64,000 nucleotides of DNA from Bradyrhizobium iriomotense (GCF_030160715.1 NZ_BSOW01000011.1:1-64000); one strand, 5' to 3'; numbered from the stretch's first letter, positions 15,552-24,933 are shown. The notes: generated by a model from the letters alone, not told the origin. Numbers and translations are program-made.

Positions 15552-16361
15552 GTGGCTGAACCGAAGCCGCAGACTGCGCTGTCGAAGCTGCTGAACGCGG
15601 CCTGGGTGCGGCCGTTCCTGTTCCTGGTGTTCGTCGTCATTGCCTGGGACCTCGCGATCCGGCTGTTCAGGATCCCGGCCTATCAGATCCCGGCGCCGGC
15701 TGACGTCGTCGCGGTGCTGCGCACCGACTGGCCGGAACTGTTGCGGCAGTGCTGGCCGACGACTTATGCGACGGTCTGCGGCTTCCTGCTGTCCGCGCTG
15801 TTCGGCATTCCCGTGGCGATGCTGATCGCGGGCTCGAAGACGGTGGAGAGCTACGTCTATCCACTCCTGGTGTTCTCGCAGTCCGTGCCGAAGATTGCGA
15901 TCGCGCCGCTGTTCGTGGTCTGGTTCGGCTTCGGCATCATTCCAAAAGTGATTTCCGCATTCCTGCTCGGGTTCTTTCCCGTGGTGGTCTCCGCCGTGCA
16001 GGGCTTCAAGTCGGTCGATCCTGACATGGTCGATCTCGCCCGCGCCATGCAGGGCAGCCGCTTCCAGGTGTTCCGCGCGGTGAACCTGCCGCATGCCTTG
16101 CCGGCGATCTTCTCCGGCCTGAAAGTCTCCGTGACGCTCGCCGTCGTCGGTGCCGTGGTCGGCGAGTTCGTCGGTTCCAATTCCGGCATCGGCTACGTCA
16201 TGCAGCGCTCGATCGGAACGTTCGACCTGCCGACGATGTTCGCGGCGCTGGTGATCCTGGCACTGCTCGGCGTGGTGCTGTTCTGGATCGTCGACCGGAT
16301 CGAGCGCCTCGTCATTCCCTGGCATGTCAGCCAGCGCGAGGACGTCATTTTCGCCTCGTGA
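15552..16361 (+). CDS. ABC transporter permease (nitrate/sulfonate/taurine type)
   Basis: 269-residue inner-membrane permease of the SsuC/TauC/ThiX group with about six membrane segments. The cytoplasmic coupling motif is FFPVVVSAVQGFKSVDPDMVDLARAMQGS. GTG start. It forms an operon with the binding protein and ATPase that follow. The substrate class is not determined by sequence: this family moves sulfonates, nitrate, pyrimidine precursors and aromatic acids. The C-terminal RQ-rich tail is short. Confidence 0.9.
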   Translation: MAEPKPQTALSKLLNAAWVRPFLFLVFVVIAWDLAIRLFRIPAYQIPAPADVVAVLRTDWPELLRQCWPTTYATVCGFLLSALFGIPVAMLIAGSKTVESYVYPLLVFSQSVPKIAIAPLFVVWFGFGIIPKVISAFLLGFFPVVVSAVQGFKSVDPDMVDLARAMQGSRFQVFRAVNLPHALPAIFSGLKVSVTLAVVGAVVGEFVGSNSGIGYVMQRSIGTFDLPTMFAALVILALLGVVLFWIVDRIERLVIPWHVSQREDVIFAS

Positions 16362-16417
16362 ACCAAGCAAACGAACGGCCAACAACGGCCGAAGCAACAA
16401 CGACAAGGGAGTAGCGA

Positions 16418-17410
16418 ATGAAGCGGTGGATAGGAGCTGTCTCGGCGGCGCTGATGGCGTTCGCGATCGTGCCGGCGCGGGCCGCCGACAAGGTCGTGCT
16501 GATGCTCAACTGGTACGTCTATGGCGAGCACGCGCCGTTCCATTACGGCAAGGCCAAGGGCATCTACGCGGCCGAAGGTATCGATCTCGAGATCCAGGAA
16601 GGCCGCGGCTCGGCGGCAACGACGCAGGCCGTTGCGGCCAAGACCGCCGACTTCGGCTATGTCGACGTGCCCACCATGATGCGCGCCGCGATCAAGGGTG
16701 CGCCCGTGATCGCGACCGGCGTGCTGCTCCAGACCAGCCCGATGTCGGCGATGGGTTTCATCGACAAGAACATCAGGAAGCCCGAGGATATCAAGGGCAA
16801 GACGGTGGCGATAACGCCCGCGGACTCGATGACGCAGATCTGGCCGCTGTTCCTGAAGAAGACAGGCCTGAAGGAAAGCGACTTCCAGACCGTTGCCGGC
16901 GACGGCCAGACCAAGCTCAACGCCGTCATCAACGGCCAGGCCGACCTCCTCCTCGGCTATGTCATGGACCAGTCGATGAAGATCAAGGATGCCACCGGCA
17001 AGGACGTCTTTCCGATCAAGTTTGCCGACTACGGCATCAACATGGTCTCCTCGGGCATCATCGCCAACCCGGACTACGTGAAAGCCAATGCCGATCTCGT
17101 CCGCCGCTTCATGTCGGCAACGACCAAGGCGGTGGAAGCCGCCGAGAAGGAGCCGAAGGCGGCCGCGCAGTCGATCCTCGACGCCAATCCGAAGGGTGGC
17201 AAGATCGACACGCTGACTCAGGGCTTTGAGCTGACCATTCCGCTCTACCGCACTGCCGAGACCAAGAACAAGCGCCCGTTCCAGGTTACCGACCAGAACA
17301 TGACCGATACGGTCAACCTGCTGGTCGAATATGGCGGTCTCGACGCCAAGGCCAAGGAGAACCCGAAGGCGTTCTACACCAACGACTACCTGCCGAAGGG
17401 CGACTCGTGA
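16418..17410 (+). CDS. ABC transporter substrate-binding protein (NMT1/THI5-like)
   Basis: 330 residues with a Sec signal peptide (MKRWIGAVSAALMAFAIVPARA, cleavage after ARA about residue 22). An NMT1/SsuA-type periplasmic domain follows (LMLNWYVYGEHAPFHYGKAKGIYAAEGI, GRGSAATTQAVAAKTADFGYVD). An AAGGGAG site precedes the ATG. The ATPase gene overlaps its stop codon. The family binds pyrimidine-like, sulfonate or aromatic ligands; the two tryptophan/tyrosine-rich pocket segments suggest a ring-containing ligand, but this is inference. Confidence 0.9.
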   Translation: MKRWIGAVSAALMAFAIVPARAADKVVLMLNWYVYGEHAPFHYGKAKGIYAAEGIDLEIQEGRGSAATTQAVAAKTADFGYVDVPTMMRAAIKGAPVIATGVLLQTSPMSAMGFIDKNIRKPEDIKGKTVAITPADSMTQIWPLFLKKTGLKESDFQTVAGDGQTKLNAVINGQADLLLGYVMDQSMKIKDATGKDVFPIKFADYGINMVSSGIIANPDYVKANADLVRRFMSATTKAVEAAEKEPKAAAQSILDANPKGGKIDTLTQGFELTIPLYRTAETKNKRPFQVTDQNMTDTVNLLVEYGGLDAKAKENPKAFYTNDYLPKGDS

Positions 17411-18255
17411 AATCGGCGGCCAGACCAAGCGACGCCGTGCAGCCGGCCGCTCATCTGCGACTGGTGAGTGACCGGGCCGGCACGGGCACATCGGGCATCA
17501 CACTGTCCGGCGTGTCCAAGACCTACAGATCGCGCGACGGTGATGTGCCGTCGCTGAAGCCGCTCGACTTCCATATCAGCGAGGGCGAATTCTTCGTCGT
17601 GGTCGGCCCGTCCGGTTGCGGCAAGTCCACGCTGCTCAAGTTGATCTCCGGGCTCCTGCCGCCGTCGAGCGGCGATATCCTGGTCGACGGCGAGACGGTG
17701 ACGAGGCCGCACGGTAACGTCGGTATCGTCTTCCAGAACGCGCTGCTGCTGCCCTGGCGCAACATCCTCGCCAACGTGATGCTGCCGATCGACATGCAGC
17801 GGCTGCCGCGGGACAAATATCTCGTCCGCGCCAAGCAGCTGTTGAAGCTGGTCGGCCTCGAAGGGTTCGAGAAGAAGTTGCCCTGGCAGCTCTCCGGCGG
17901 CATGCAGCAGCGCGCCTCGATCTGTCGCGCGCTGGTGCACGATCCAAAGATCATGCTGATGGACGAGCCGTTCGGCGCGCTCGATGCCTTGACGCGCGAG
18001 CGCATGAATGTGGAGCTGATGCGGATCCAGCGCGAGACCGGCAAGACGGTGCTGCTGATCACGCATTCGATTCCCGAAGCCGTGTTCCTCGCCGACCGCG
18101 TGCTGGTCATGACCGAGCGGCCCGGCGCGATCGCGGCGATCTACGACGTGCCGCTGCCGCGCCCGCGCTCGCTCGACGTGATGGCCGATCCCGTCTTCAC
18201 CGAGCTCGTGCAACGCATCCGCAAGCATTTCTTCACGCAAGGGACGTTGGACTGA
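17407..18255 (+). CDS. ABC transporter ATP-binding protein (nitrate/sulfonate/taurine type)
   Basis: 282-residue ATPase subunit. Walker A is GPSGCGKST, the signature is LSGGMQQRASICRAL, Walker B is IMLMDEPFGALD and the switch histidine lies in LLITHSI. An N-terminal extension of about 30 residues precedes the core domain. GTG start overlapping the binding-protein stop by four bases (GTGA). It energises uptake by the two preceding gene products. Confidence 0.92.
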   Translation: MKSAARPSDAVQPAAHLRLVSDRAGTGTSGITLSGVSKTYRSRDGDVPSLKPLDFHISEGEFFVVVGPSGCGKSTLLKLISGLLPPSSGDILVDGETVTRPHGNVGIVFQNALLLPWRNILANVMLPIDMQRLPRDKYLVRAKQLLKLVGLEGFEKKLPWQLSGGMQQRASICRALVHDPKIMLMDEPFGALDALTRERMNVELMRIQRETGKTVLLITHSIPEAVFLADRVLVMTERPGAIAAIYDVPLPRPRSLDVMADPVFTELVQRIRKHFFTQGTLD

Positions 18256-18293
18256 AACCATGGGAGGCCCTGTGACCAGCCGCACGAACGGTG

Positions 18294-18420
18294 CGCTCCC
18301 TCCCCCGCCTGCGGGGGAGGGTTGGGGAGAGGGTGTCTCCGCTGGCAAGACTCCCCAAGAGGAAAGAACCCTCACCCGGCGCTGCGCGCCGACCTCTCCC
18401 GCAAGCGGGAGAGGCGCGTC
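18294..18420. repeat. compound palindromic repeat, family R4
   Basis: Two strong hairpins, CCCTCCCCCGC/GCGGGGGAGGG (18298-18321) and CCTCTCCCGC/GCGGGAGAGG (18393-18414), flank about 70 bases that themselves contain CCCTCACCCGGCGCTGCGCG. This is the CCTCTCCCGC-type intergenic palindrome common in Rhizobiales. A long open frame starting at 18322 runs through it into the enolase-superfamily gene, but that part is repeat rather than coding sequence. Confidence 0.85.
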
Positions 18421-18471
18421 TCCCGCGGCCGCACCGCTCGCCTCAAGTTCACTTTGCTTCGCTGGAACACC

Positions 18472-19875
18472 ATGCCCCCGCGCCTGAAGCTGCGAGAGAT
18501 CGCCTTGTTCGAACGTCCCGTGCATTTCGCGCGGCCGTTCCGCTTTGGCGCGGTGACCGTCAACGCGACGCCGCAGCTGTTCGTGCGGGTCGAGATCGAA
18601 GTCGAAGGGAAAGGCACTGCGGTTGGTGCCAGCGCCGAGATGATGGTGCCGAAATGGTTCGACAAGCGGCCAGAGCTGTCGCCGGCGCAGACGGTCGACG
18701 GCTTGCGGCGGTCGCTTCAGATCGCGCGCGGACTGTATCTGGCACAGACAGGATTTCTGACGGCGTTCGATCGGCACGCCGGATGCGTTGGCGCGCAGGT
18801 CGCGGCCTGTGCCAAAGAGAGTATCCCGGCGCTAGCAGCCGCCTTTGGTCCTGCGGAAATCGACAAGGCGATCCTCGATGCGCTGCTGCGTGGCGTGGAG
18901 ACAAATTTCTTCGATGGCATGGCCAGCAACATCGCCGGCATCGATGCACGGTTGTCACCCGACCTTGATGAGGGCGATATCGAGCGATTTCTTGTTCTCG
19001 CCCACCAGCACAGATCGGAACGCGTTGCGATCCGCCACACCGTCGGCCTCGACGACAAGGTCGAGGGAGATGGCGGCGTGGCCGATCCCAAGCAAAATGC
19101 CGGCGCGCGCTATTTCAAGCTCAAGCTCGGTGGTGATCCGGAGGCGGACGCCGCGCGACTAATCCGGATTGGCAGCCAGCTTGCGATGTTGCCGCACCAT
19201 TACAGCGTCACGCTCGACGGAAATGAGCAATACGCCGACTTGAGCGCCCTTGACGCGCTGGTCGATCGACTGGAGCGCGATAGCGCGCTCGAACCCATCA
19301 TAGGCAGCTTACAATATATCGAGCAGCCGCTGCCGCGCGATATCACTCAGCGAACACCGCTTGGCGCTCTCCGTCGTCGCGACTTCATCATCGACGAGGC
19401 CGACGATTCTTATGACGCTTGGCCGACAGCTTACAAGCTGGGCTATAGCGGCGTCTCCTCGAAGTCCTGTAAGGGCCTCTACAAGTCGATCGTGAATGCC
19501 GCCCGGATGATCGCGCGCGATATGGACAGAGCCGAGTGTTTCATGACCGGCGAAGACCTGACCTGCCAGCCGGGGCTCGCTCTGCAACAGGATCTGGCGC
19601 TTGGCGCGCTGCTCTGCCTCGAACACGCCGAGCGCAACGGCCATCACTATGTCGACGGCTTCGGCGAGGCGCCGGCCGCCGAAGCGCAGGCCTTCGCCGC
19701 CGCGCATCCCGATCTCTACGCCGATGCCGGGCAGGGCATTCGCCTTTCCATTCGCGACGGCGATCTCCTGACGGGATCACTCGCCACACCGGGCTTTGCG
19801 ACGTCGGTCCATCCGAACTGGTCGGCGCTTCGCCCGCTCGAACAGCCAACATCACCCTGGGAGCAATTGGCATGA
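18472..19875 (+). CDS. enolase superfamily protein (mandelate racemase/muconate lactonizing type)
   Basis: 467-residue protein with the catalytic layout of the muconate-lactonizing subgroup: K216 and K218 in YFKLKLGG, metal ligands near D249 (LDGNEQ), E284 (YIEQPLPRD) and the D308-E309 pair (IIDEADD), and a second lysine K331 in GVSSKSCKG. It would abstract a proton alpha to a carboxylate, either dehydrating or epimerising a sugar acid. It is longer than the usual 370-400 residues, with insertions near 150-210. The start at 18472 avoids the upstream repeat. It is followed by three ATGA- or near-overlapping pathway genes. Confidence 0.82.
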   Translation: MPPRLKLREIALFERPVHFARPFRFGAVTVNATPQLFVRVEIEVEGKGTAVGASAEMMVPKWFDKRPELSPAQTVDGLRRSLQIARGLYLAQTGFLTAFDRHAGCVGAQVAACAKESIPALAAAFGPAEIDKAILDALLRGVETNFFDGMASNIAGIDARLSPDLDEGDIERFLVLAHQHRSERVAIRHTVGLDDKVEGDGGVADPKQNAGARYFKLKLGGDPEADAARLIRIGSQLAMLPHHYSVTLDGNEQYADLSALDALVDRLERDSALEPIIGSLQYIEQPLPRDITQRTPLGALRRRDFIIDEADDSYDAWPTAYKLGYSGVSSKSCKGLYKSIVNAARMIARDMDRAECFMTGEDLTCQPGLALQQDLALGALLCLEHAERNGHHYVDGFGEAPAAEAQAFAAAHPDLYADAGQGIRLSIRDGDLLTGSLATPGFATSVHPNWSALRPLEQPTSPWEQLA

Positions 19876-21023
19876 CCATGCAACGCCTCGGCCTCATCAT
19901 GAACGGCGTCACCGGGCGCATGGGGCTCAACCAGCATCTGATCCGCTCGATCGTCGCGATCCGCGACCAGGGCGGCGTCAAGCTGAAGAACGGCGATCGC
20001 GTGATGCCCGATCCGATCCTGGTCGGCCGCAGCGTCGACAAGGTCGAGCGGCTGGCCAAACAGTTCAACGTCAAGCGCTGGACCACCGATCTCGATGCGG
20101 CGCTCGCCGACGAGAACAACAGCGTGTTCTTCGACGCCGCGACCACGCAGGCCCGGCCGAACCTGCTGACCCGCGCCATCAATGCCGGCAAGCACGTCTA
20201 TTGCGAGAAGCCGATCGCGACCAATTTCGAGGAAGCCGTCGAGGTGGTGCGGCTCGCCAACGCGAAGGGCGTCAAGCACGGCACGGTGCAGGACAAGCTG
20301 TTCCTGCCGGGATTGAAGAAGCTCGCTTTCCTGCGCGATTCCGGATTCTTCGGCCGCATACTCTCGGTGCGCGGCGAGTTCGGCTATTGGGTGTTCGAAG
20401 GCGGCTGGCAGGAGGCGCAGCGGCCATCCTGGAACTATCGCAATGAGGATGGCGGCGGCATCATTCTCGACATGGTCTGCCACTGGCGCTACGTGCTCGA
20501 CAATCTCTTTGGCGACGTCGAGAGCGTGGTCTGCATCGGCAACACCGACATCCCCGAGCGCTATGACGAGCAGGGACAGCAGTACAAGGCGACCGCCGAC
20601 GACTCCGCCTACGCCACTTTCCAGCTCAAGGGCGGCATCATCGCCCATATCAATATGTCCTGGGTGACGCGCGTCTATCGCGATGATCTCGTCACCTTCC
20701 AGGTCGACGGCACGCTTGGTTCTGCCGTGGCGGGCCTCTCCGACTGCATGATCCAGGCGCGGCAGGCGACGCCCCGGCCGGTGTGGAATCCCGACGAGAA
20801 GCGGCTGCACGATTTCTACGGCGACTGGCAGAAGCTGCCGGACAATGTCTCCTACGACAACGGCTTCAAGGAGCAGTGGGAGATGTACATCCGGCACGTC
20901 TGCGAGGATGCGCCGTACAAGTTCACGTTGCTCGAAGGCGCCAAGGGCGTACAACTCGCCGAGTGTGCGCTGAAGAGCTGGAAGGAGCGGCGCTGGATCG
21001 ACGTCGCGCCGATCAAACTCTGA
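19872..21023 (+). CDS. Gfo/Idh/MocA family oxidoreductase
   Basis: 383-residue NAD(P)-dependent sugar or cyclitol dehydrogenase. The N-terminal part is a Rossmann domain (about residues 1-130, with the family EKP motif in YCEKPIATNFEEAVEV) and the C-terminal part a GFO_IDH_MocA_C-like beta-sheet domain. The conserved catalytic histidine lies in DMVCHWRYVLDNLFG. ATG 19872 overlaps the upstream stop (ATGA). Position between an enolase-superfamily enzyme and a DUF993 aldolase-fold protein implies oxidation of a sugar derivative, but the substrate is not known. Confidence 0.87.
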   Translation: MTMQRLGLIMNGVTGRMGLNQHLIRSIVAIRDQGGVKLKNGDRVMPDPILVGRSVDKVERLAKQFNVKRWTTDLDAALADENNSVFFDAATTQARPNLLTRAINAGKHVYCEKPIATNFEEAVEVVRLANAKGVKHGTVQDKLFLPGLKKLAFLRDSGFFGRILSVRGEFGYWVFEGGWQEAQRPSWNYRNEDGGGIILDMVCHWRYVLDNLFGDVESVVCIGNTDIPERYDEQGQQYKATADDSAYATFQLKGGIIAHINMSWVTRVYRDDLVTFQVDGTLGSAVAGLSDCMIQARQATPRPVWNPDEKRLHDFYGDWQKLPDNVSYDNGFKEQWEMYIRHVCEDAPYKFTLLEGAKGVQLAECALKSWKERRWIDVAPIKL

Positions 21024-21033
21024 GGAGGGAGCC

Positions 21034-22224
21034 ATGAACAAGCCCATCCCGCCAATGTCGTCATTGTCGCTCAAGCTGCCCAAGGCGGATCGCTCGATCG
21101 AGACCTATCGGCTCACCGCCTCGCGCAGCTTTCCCGCAAAGCTCGAGGGCACGCTGAACCGGATTGCGTTCTCGGCCGCGCACATGGTGGCCGATCCGCT
21201 CGCCGACAACGATCCCTGGCTCTCGGCTGCCATCGATTGGGACAAGACCATTGCCTTCCGAGAGCACGTCTGGGATCTCGGCCTTGGTGTTGCCGAAGCC
21301 ATGGACACCGCCCAGCGCGGCATGGGGCTGGATTGGCCGACCTCGCTGGAATTGATCACGCGCTCGGTCACGGCCGCAAAGCGACGCAACGCGCTGGTGT
21401 TCTCGGGGGCGGGCACCGATCACCTCGCGGTCGAGGATGCCAAGGGCCTCGACGATGTGATCCGCGCCTATGAGGAACAGATTGCGGCGGTCGAGAAGGT
21501 CGGCGGCCGCATCATCCTGATGGCGTCGCGGGCGCTGGCAAAACTCGGCCGCAATGCCGACGACTACGCCAAGGTCTATGACCGCGTGCTGTCGCAGGTC
21601 CGCGAGCCCGTGATCATCCACTGGCTTGGCGACATGTTCGATCCGGCCCTGACGGGCTATTGGGGCACCAGGGATCTGGACAATGCGATGGACACCGCCG
21701 TCGCGATCATCAACGGCAATGCGGCCAAGGTCGATGGCGTCAAAGTCTCGCTGCTCGACAAGCAGCGCGAAATCGACATGCGCCGACGCCTGGACAAGCG
21801 CATCAAGATGTATACCGGCGATGACTTCAACTATGCGGAGCTGATCGTCGGCGACGCGCAAGGTTTTTCGCACGCACTGCTCGGCATCTTCGATGCCATC
21901 GCGCCGGCGGCCTCCTATGCGCTGACGCGGCTGGCAGCGGGCGATGAGGCCGGCTTCCACGATGTGCTGGGACCGACCGTCCCACTGTCCCGCCACATCT
22001 TCAAGGCGCCGACGCGGTTCTACAAGACGGGTGTGGTGTTCATGGCGTACCTGAATGGTCACCAGGATCATTTCACCATGGTCGGCGGCCAGGAAAGCGC
22101 GCGCTCGACGCTGCATCTGGCCGAGTTGTTCCGCCTCGCCGATCAGGCCGGCTTGCTCGCCAACCCCGAGCTTGCGACCCAGCGGATGAAGACCGTGATG
22201 GCCTCGCACGGAATCGAAGCCTGA
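21034..22224 (+). CDS. DUF993 (dihydrodipicolinate-synthase-like) protein
   Basis: 396 residues of the DUF993 family, a TIM-barrel group related to dihydrodipicolinate synthase/N-acetylneuraminate lyase. A start-proximal AFSAAHMVADPLADNDPWL and a central PVIIHWLGDMFDPALTGYWGT, then DGVKVSLLDKQREIDMRR, are conserved-looking; the lysine in VKVSLLDK would be a candidate Schiff-base residue. A GAGGGAG site precedes the ATG. It may cleave a keto-acid made by the upstream enzymes. The family's reaction is unestablished as far as I know. Confidence 0.8.
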   Translation: MNKPIPPMSSLSLKLPKADRSIETYRLTASRSFPAKLEGTLNRIAFSAAHMVADPLADNDPWLSAAIDWDKTIAFREHVWDLGLGVAEAMDTAQRGMGLDWPTSLELITRSVTAAKRRNALVFSGAGTDHLAVEDAKGLDDVIRAYEEQIAAVEKVGGRIILMASRALAKLGRNADDYAKVYDRVLSQVREPVIIHWLGDMFDPALTGYWGTRDLDNAMDTAVAIINGNAAKVDGVKVSLLDKQREIDMRRRLDKRIKMYTGDDFNYAELIVGDAQGFSHALLGIFDAIAPAASYALTRLAAGDEAGFHDVLGPTVPLSRHIFKAPTRFYKTGVVFMAYLNGHQDHFTMVGGQESARSTLHLAELFRLADQAGLLANPELATQRMKTVMASHGIEA

Positions 22225-23087
22225 TGCGCGATTTCTCGTCCGACCATCGCTGGCTGTCGCTGAATACGGCAACCGTCCGCAAGCAGGGTGATCTCCTTCA
22301 GATCATCGACGCCTGTGCCAGGCACGGCATCCGCGCCATCGATCCCTGGCGCGACCAGGTGGCGGCCGTCGGGCTCGATCGCGCGGTTCGCGCGGTGCGC
22401 GACGCCGGGCTCGAGCTCTCAGGCTATTGCCGCGGCGGCATGTTCACGTCTGACGCCACGCGCCGCACCGAGGTGCGGGACGACAATCGCCGCTGTGTCG
22501 ATGAGGCCAAGGCGCTCGGCGCCTCCTGCATCGTGCTGGTCGTCGGCGGCCTGCCGCAATATTCGCGGCCGGGCAGCGGGGCCTCGAAAGATATCGTCGC
22601 AGCGCGTGCGCAGGTCGAGGATGCTCTCGCTGAAATGCTCGATTATGCCAGGCAGGCAAAACTGCCGCTTGCGATCGAGCCCCTGCATCCGGCCTATGCC
22701 GCGGACCGCGCCTGCGTGAACACGACGAAGCAGGCGCTCGACATCTGCGATCGGCTCGATCCTGATAGCAGCGGCATGCTCGGCGTCGCGCTCGATGTCT
22801 ATCACATCTGGTGGGATCCGGAGTTGATGACCCAAATCGCGCGCGCGGGCAAAGATCGCCTGCTGGCGTTCCACGTTTGCGACTGGCTGGTGCCGACCAA
22901 GGACATCCTCAACGACCGCGGCATGATGGGCGACGGCGTCATCGACATCAAATCGACGCGCGCCGCGGTCGAGGCGCAAGGCTATGCCGGCTATTCCGAG
23001 ATCGAGATATTCTCCAACGACTGGTGGGAGAAGCCGATCGACGAGGTGCTGCGCACCTGCATCGCTCGGCATCGGAGCGTGGTTTAG
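22224..23087 (+). CDS. sugar phosphate isomerase/epimerase family protein
   Basis: 287-residue AP-endonuclease-2-fold TIM barrel. Metal-ligand residues appear in IEPLHP, GVALDVYHIWWDP, HVCDWLVP and YSEIEIF, as in xylose-isomerase-like epimerases. It starts one base before the DUF993 gene ends (TGATG), showing tight coupling. It would interconvert or open a ketose or inosose-like intermediate of the same pathway. No regulator is adjacent to this four-gene unit; it follows the ABC operon after the palindromic repeat. Confidence 0.86.
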   Translation: MRDFSSDHRWLSLNTATVRKQGDLLQIIDACARHGIRAIDPWRDQVAAVGLDRAVRAVRDAGLELSGYCRGGMFTSDATRRTEVRDDNRRCVDEAKALGASCIVLVVGGLPQYSRPGSGASKDIVAARAQVEDALAEMLDYARQAKLPLAIEPLHPAYAADRACVNTTKQALDICDRLDPDSSGMLGVALDVYHIWWDPELMTQIARAGKDRLLAFHVCDWLVPTKDILNDRGMMGDGVIDIKSTRAAVEAQGYAGYSEIEIFSNDWWEKPIDEVLRTCIARHRSVV

Positions 23088-23115
23088 GATCGGTACTCAG
23101 GCAACGCGGTGGTCG

Positions 23116-24933
23116 TCACTGGCTTGCTGTCCGGGGCAGCGTGTTGAAGCGTGCCTTCTGCTCGCTGCTGAGCGTCGCATAGAATTCGTCCAAGGCGGGC
23201 AGTACCCCATTGGCCGCTTCCAGCATGGCTTGGAGTCGTATCTGCATGGCTTCGAGGCGCCCGACCGGTGTCAGCGGCACTTGATCCGGGCAGGCTGCCT
23301 GGAGTGCTTGAACCGCCTGTTTGGTCGCATCGCTCAGGCGGTCGAGTGCTTCCTTTTGCTTGCCAGCCGGCTGTACCGCTGCATCGATCCGTTCGATCGG
23401 CAACTGCGTCAGGCTGGATTTCGGATCGCCGCAGCTATCGGGCTGAGCATTTGCCTCCTGCTGCTGGGGCTGCTGTTGCGAGCGCTCGCCGATATTGGGA
23501 CCGAGCGCATTGAAGCGCGCCTGCTGTTCGTCGCTGAGCGAGCCATAGAACTTCTCGAGCGCCGGCCTCACGATCTTCACCGCCTCGAGCGTGGCGCTGA
23601 GGCGGTTCGTCATCGCGCGCAGGCGGCCGGGTGGCGTCAGCGCATAGGAATCATTGCAGGATTGCTTGAATGCATCGGCAGCCCGTCTGGCCGCGGCCTT
23701 CAAGTCGTCGAGCAGGCTGCGCTGCTCAGGCGTCGGCCGGACCGCCTGCGTGATCGAGGCGAACGGCCAGGCGGTCACGCCCTTGTCCGGCGCGTCACAC
23801 AATTGCCGTAGCGCCCGCGGGCTTACGCTCGAGCTCCGCCGCGCGCGGTAGCTGCCACCGGTTTGCGGGTAGTCATACGGGTTGGTGCTGGCATAGGCCG
23901 AATAGGCGCCATCGCCGCCCCAGAACACGGTGTCGACGAAGTCGTCGTAGGCATAGGCCCAATAGCCGGGCTCGTACGCGTAGGACCAGAACGTGTAGTC
24001 AAAAATGTCGGAATAGGCGTACGGCCAGAACACCGGCCCCAGCCACGCCACGAATACCGCAGGATGGCGGTGCCGCCATGCCTGTCGGGGAGCCCAGCCG
24101 CTCTCGCGGGTGATGAGCGCCGCCCGGCTTTGCGCAGTAGCCTGCTCGCGGAAGCGCTCCGCAAATCGCCCGCGCCCGGCGGCCAGCACAGCGGCGGCAG
24201 TGGCGGCTCGCCCAACTGCGGCGGGCTCAGGTCCCAATCGCTGCAGGCGCGCCTGATCGCGCTGCTGCATGCCCTGCTCGCGCTGGAGCAGGCGGTTCTG
24301 TGTCCGCAGCATCCGCTCCTGTGCATGTTGCGCCCGCAGGCCTTCCGGCTTCTGCGACTGCAATTGCTGCACGCGCTGTTGCAGCCGATCGATGCGGGTC
24401 TGCCGTTCCGTGCCCTGACGTGTAAGCATCTCGCGCTGCCGCTGCTGCACCATTTGCTGGCGCTGCTGGATCTGCTGTTGATGCTGTTGCGCGCGCTGTT
24501 CTCTCTGCTCCTGTCGCGACGGCCGCGCGCTCACGGTCGGTGGCGTGCTTGGGCGTGAGGGGGCGGCGATATTCGGTGTCGGCCGTGGTGCCATGGCCGG
24601 ACGTTGTGGTGCCGCCACGTGCGGGGCCGCTCGCGGCGGCGGCGCAGCGATGTGTGGGGTTGGACGCGGCGGGGGTGAGGCGAAGCGAGGCGCAGGGTGC
24701 GGCGCCATCGCGGGTCGCTGCGGCATGGCCGGTGGATGGAACGCCGGTGCGGCGGGACGCGCCATGGCTGGCGGCGCCGCCGGGCGGGCCATCGCAGGTG
24801 GCGCGGCCGGACGCGCAGCCGGTGCCGGTGGTCCACCCCTTCCGCGGTGGTCCTGAGCGGACGCGCTGAGGCTCGCCGCGATCATCGAGACACCAACCAA
24901 AAACGCCGAAAGGCAAGTGCCACGCGGAAGCAT
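23116..24933 (-). CDS. LTXXQ (Spy/CpxP-like) envelope protein with Pro/Ala- and Gln/Arg-rich regions
   Basis: 605 residues with a signal peptide (LSAFLVGVSMIAASLSASAQ). In order: a Pro/Ala-rich segment with repeats of PAAPPAMAR (about 30-125), a Gln/Arg coiled-coil-like stretch (about 130-225), an aromatic segment with PYAYSDIF, WSYAYEPGYWAYAYDDF (about 275-325), then two LTXXQ-type helical modules ending in LSDEQQARFNAL and LSSEQKARFNTL. The two modules look like an internal duplication. The Spy/CpxP family acts as periplasmic chaperone or stress sensor. The ATG at 24933 is preferred because the signal peptide follows directly. Confidence 0.8.
   Translation of the reverse strand: MLPRGTCLSAFLVGVSMIAASLSASAQDHRGRGGPPAPAARPAAPPAMARPAAPPAMARPAAPAFHPPAMPQRPAMAPHPAPRFASPPPRPTPHIAAPPPRAAPHVAAPQRPAMAPRPTPNIAAPSRPSTPPTVSARPSRQEQREQRAQQHQQQIQQRQQMVQQRQREMLTRQGTERQTRIDRLQQRVQQLQSQKPEGLRAQHAQERMLRTQNRLLQREQGMQQRDQARLQRLGPEPAAVGRAATAAAVLAAGRGRFAERFREQATAQSRAALITRESGWAPRQAWRHRHPAVFVAWLGPVFWPYAYSDIFDYTFWSYAYEPGYWAYAYDDFVDTVFWGGDGAYSAYASTNPYDYPQTGGSYRARRSSSVSPRALRQLCDAPDKGVTAWPFASITQAVRPTPEQRSLLDDLKAAARRAADAFKQSCNDSYALTPPGRLRAMTNRLSATLEAVKIVRPALEKFYGSLSDEQQARFNALGPNIGERSQQQPQQQEANAQPDSCGDPKSSLTQLPIERIDAAVQPAGKQKEALDRLSDATKQAVQALQAACPDQVPLTPVGRLEAMQIRLQAMLEAANGVLPALDEFYATLSSEQKARFNTLPRTASQ

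Noticed and set aside
18322..18471. 50-residue N-terminal extension of the enolase-superfamily gene
   Set aside because: The extension lies within the compound palindromic repeat R4; the enzyme's family N-terminus begins at the ATG at 18472.
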